Positions 4,809 through 5,716 of a DNA stretch of 5,716 nucleotides are shown here, piece by piece; position 1 is the first letter of the stretch, and each line of letters opens with the position of its first letter. Position numbers and translations under genes: made by a program. The DNA lies in the NCBI GenBank assembly GCA_016296235.1, contig JAEDJR010000126.1, positions 1 to 5,716 of the forward strand, given 5' to 3'. The notes under the pieces were generated by a model. The model did no database searches. It had not been told where the DNA came from and was given only the letters and a program-made list of their open reading frames with translations. The stretch comes from Oscillospiraceae bacterium. Lineage in GTDB: Bacteria > Bacillota > Clostridia > Oscillospirales > Oscillospiraceae.

Positions 4809-5327
4809 ATGCTGAACCATATCGTTCTCATGGGCCGTCTCACCCGCGATCCGGAGCTTCGGCGTACCGGCAGCGGAATTCCCGTCACCACCTTTACGCT
4901 GGCCGTGGACCGCGATTTCGGCGGCAACCGGGATACCGGCGAAAAGGAAACGGATTTCATCGACATCGTCACCTGGCGCAGCACGGCGGAGTTTGTCTCC
5001 AAGTATTTCGCCAAGGGCCGCATGGCGGTGGTGTCCGGCAGACTGCAGATCCGCAATTGGAATGACAAGGACGGCAACAAGCGCCGTTCCGCCGAGGTCG
5101 TGGCGGACAACGTCTACTTCGGCGACAGCAAGCGCGACAGCGCCCCCGGCGGCTTCGACCAGAGCTACGGTCAGCCCAGCTACCAGCAGCCCGCTTACGG
5201 CGGCGGCTACGGCGGTCAGGGCTATGGCGCTCCGTCCTACGGACAGGCTCCCGCTCCTGCGGCGCCCTCCGCACCCCCGTCCGACTTCGCCATGCTGGAG
5301 GACGACGATTCCGAGCTGCCCTTCTGA
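4809..5327 (+). CDS. ssb: Single-stranded DNA-binding protein
   Basis: 172 residues. Residues 1-106 form the OB fold: LNHIVLMGRLTRDPELR (2-18), TTFTLAVDR (27-35), DFIDIVTW (49-56), FVSKYFAKGRMAVVSGRLQIRNW (62-84) and AEVVADNVYF (95-104). A flexible linker (about 107-155) rich in Gly, Tyr, Gln, Pro and Ser follows, and the protein ends in the acidic tip DDDSELPF, the docking site for replication and repair partners. It acts as a tetramer that coats single-stranded DNA. AAGGAGG (4794-4800) lies 8 nt before the ATG, and the gap to rpsF is 13 nt. Placement between rpsF and rpsR is the standard Firmicutes arrangement. The housekeeping copy is the natural reading. Confidence 0.97.
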   Translation: MLNHIVLMGRLTRDPELRRTGSGIPVTTFTLAVDRDFGGNRDTGEKETDFIDIVTWRSTAEFVSKYFAKGRMAVVSGRLQIRNWNDKDGNKRRSAEVVADNVYFGDSKRDSAPGGFDQSYGQPSYQQPAYGGGYGGQGYGAPSYGQAPAPAAPSAPPSDFAMLEDDDSELPF

Positions 5328-5379
5328 CGCCCTGCAACCAGAATTTTTCTACGATCACTTCAGATAGGAGGAGACCTCA

Positions 5380-5613
5380 ATGGCTAACGATAGAATGCGT
5401 CCCCGTAAGCGCAAGAAGGTATGCAGCTTCTGCGTGGACAAGGTCGAGCACATCGACTATAAGGACACTGCCAAGCTGCGTCGTTACCTGTCCGAGCGCG
5501 GCAAGATCCTGCCCCGCCGTACCACCGGTACCTGCGCCGCCCATCAGCGTCAGCTGACCGTCGCCATCAAGCGCGCCCGGCACATCGCCCTGCTGCCCTA
5601 CGTGGCTGACTGA
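5380..5613 (+). CDS. rpsR: 30S ribosomal protein S18 (bS18), cysteine-containing form
   Basis: 77 residues, the full length for bS18. The family core KVEHIDYKDTAKLRRYLSERGKILPRRTTGTCAAHQRQL (21-59) is followed by the basic end AIKRARHIALLPY. Cys15, Cys18, Cys52 and His55 form the C-x2-C ... C-x2-H pattern of the zinc-binding S18 type, as opposed to the cysteine-less paralogue that replaces it under zinc limitation in some bacteria. S18 pairs with S6 on the 30S platform. It has TAGGAGGAG at 5365-5373, and a 52-nt gap from ssb contains no promoter or hairpin that I can see. It is the last gene of the operon, followed directly by a strong terminator. Confidence 0.97.
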   Translation: MANDRMRPRKRKKVCSFCVDKVEHIDYKDTAKLRRYLSERGKILPRRTTGTCAAHQRQLTVAIKRARHIALLPYVAD

Positions 5614-5622
5614 TTTCAAAGC

Positions 5623-5660
5623 AAAGACCCATTGCAGCCTGGCTGCAATGGGTCTTTTTT
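5623..5660 (+). terminator. Intrinsic terminator of the rpsF-ssb-rpsR operon
   Basis: Bases 5623-5638 and 5642-5657 are perfectly complementary over 16 bp, with a CTG triloop. The 3' arm runs into a six-T tract (5655-5660), then C, G and five more T. It begins 9 nt after the rpsR stop. There is no strong T tract on the opposite strand, so action is expected mainly in the + direction. Confidence 0.96.
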
Positions 5661-5670
5661 CGTTTTTGCG

Positions 5671-5716
5671 ACAGGCTTGCGCTGTCATTGCCGAGAAACA
5701 GCGCCTGTAGGGCGCG
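5671..5716. repeat. Imperfect hairpin and repeat-like word at the right edge, cut by the window
   Basis: ACAGGC (5671-5676) can pair with GCCTGT (5703-5708) and GCTGT (5681-5685) with ACAGC (5698-5702), leaving a 4-nt bulge and a 12-nt loop. The distal end merges into CTGTAGGGCGCG (5705-5716), identical to 1740-1751. This looks like the start of a dispersed intergenic element continuing beyond the window. I see no gene here. Confidence 0.4.

Noticed and set aside
4412..5110. Minus-strand open frame opposite rpsF and ssb
   Set aside because: It is antisense to two certain housekeeping genes and covers the promoter; there is no protein family support.

Overview
The window is about 60% GC by eye and fully coding on the + strand. 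It looks like a chromosomal segment of a GC-rich Firmicute of the class Clostridia, most plausibly the Oscillospiraceae/Ruminococcaceae group. Three things suggest this: the rpsF-ssb-rpsR order with AAGGAGG-type ribosome binding sites, an SLH-domain surface protein, and a GT4 glycosyltransferase next to a PlsC-type acyltransferase. The taxon is inferred; no 16S rRNA gene is present.

Layout. (1) 5-364: a small acidic-headed protein with three predicted membrane helices, possibly cut at its 5' end by the window edge, followed after 27 nt by (2) 392-1714, a secreted transglutaminase-like protein with three C-terminal SLH repeats. (3) 1715-1881: a structured spacer with a repeat-like GC-rich block and a 10-bp GNRA hairpin. 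(4) 1882-3087: a GT4 glycosyltransferase overlapping by 11 nt (5) 3077-3838, a membrane-associated PlsC-family acyltransferase. (6) 3835-3863: a well-formed sigma-A-type promoter that starts at the end of the acyltransferase gene and drives (7) 3922-4362, a MOSC-domain protein. (8) 4390-4418: a near-consensus promoter and a folded leader ahead of the operon (9) rpsF 4499-4795, (10) ssb 4809-5327, (11) rpsR 5380-5613. The operon closes with a 16-bp perfect intrinsic terminator at 5623-5660. Another repeat-like hairpin runs off the right edge.

How the genes work together. The left part is about the cell envelope: a wall-anchored transglutaminase-like protein with a small membrane partner, then a two-gene unit probably making a glycerolipid or glycolipid. 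The MOSC gene stands alone and probably concerns molybdenum-cofactor sulfur handling. The right part is the housekeeping S6-SSB-S18 operon. Its leader carries a hairpin whose 3' arm contains ACCGGTGGC, matching the 16S rRNA segment bound by the S6:S18 complex. It is therefore a good candidate for the known S6:S18 autoregulatory leader.

I see no convincing novel defence system, mobile element, CRISPR array or tRNA. The most interesting points are the regulatory RNA structures, the predicted 5'-terminal hairpins on two independent transcripts, the short sequences shared between spacers, and the two envelope gene pairs.
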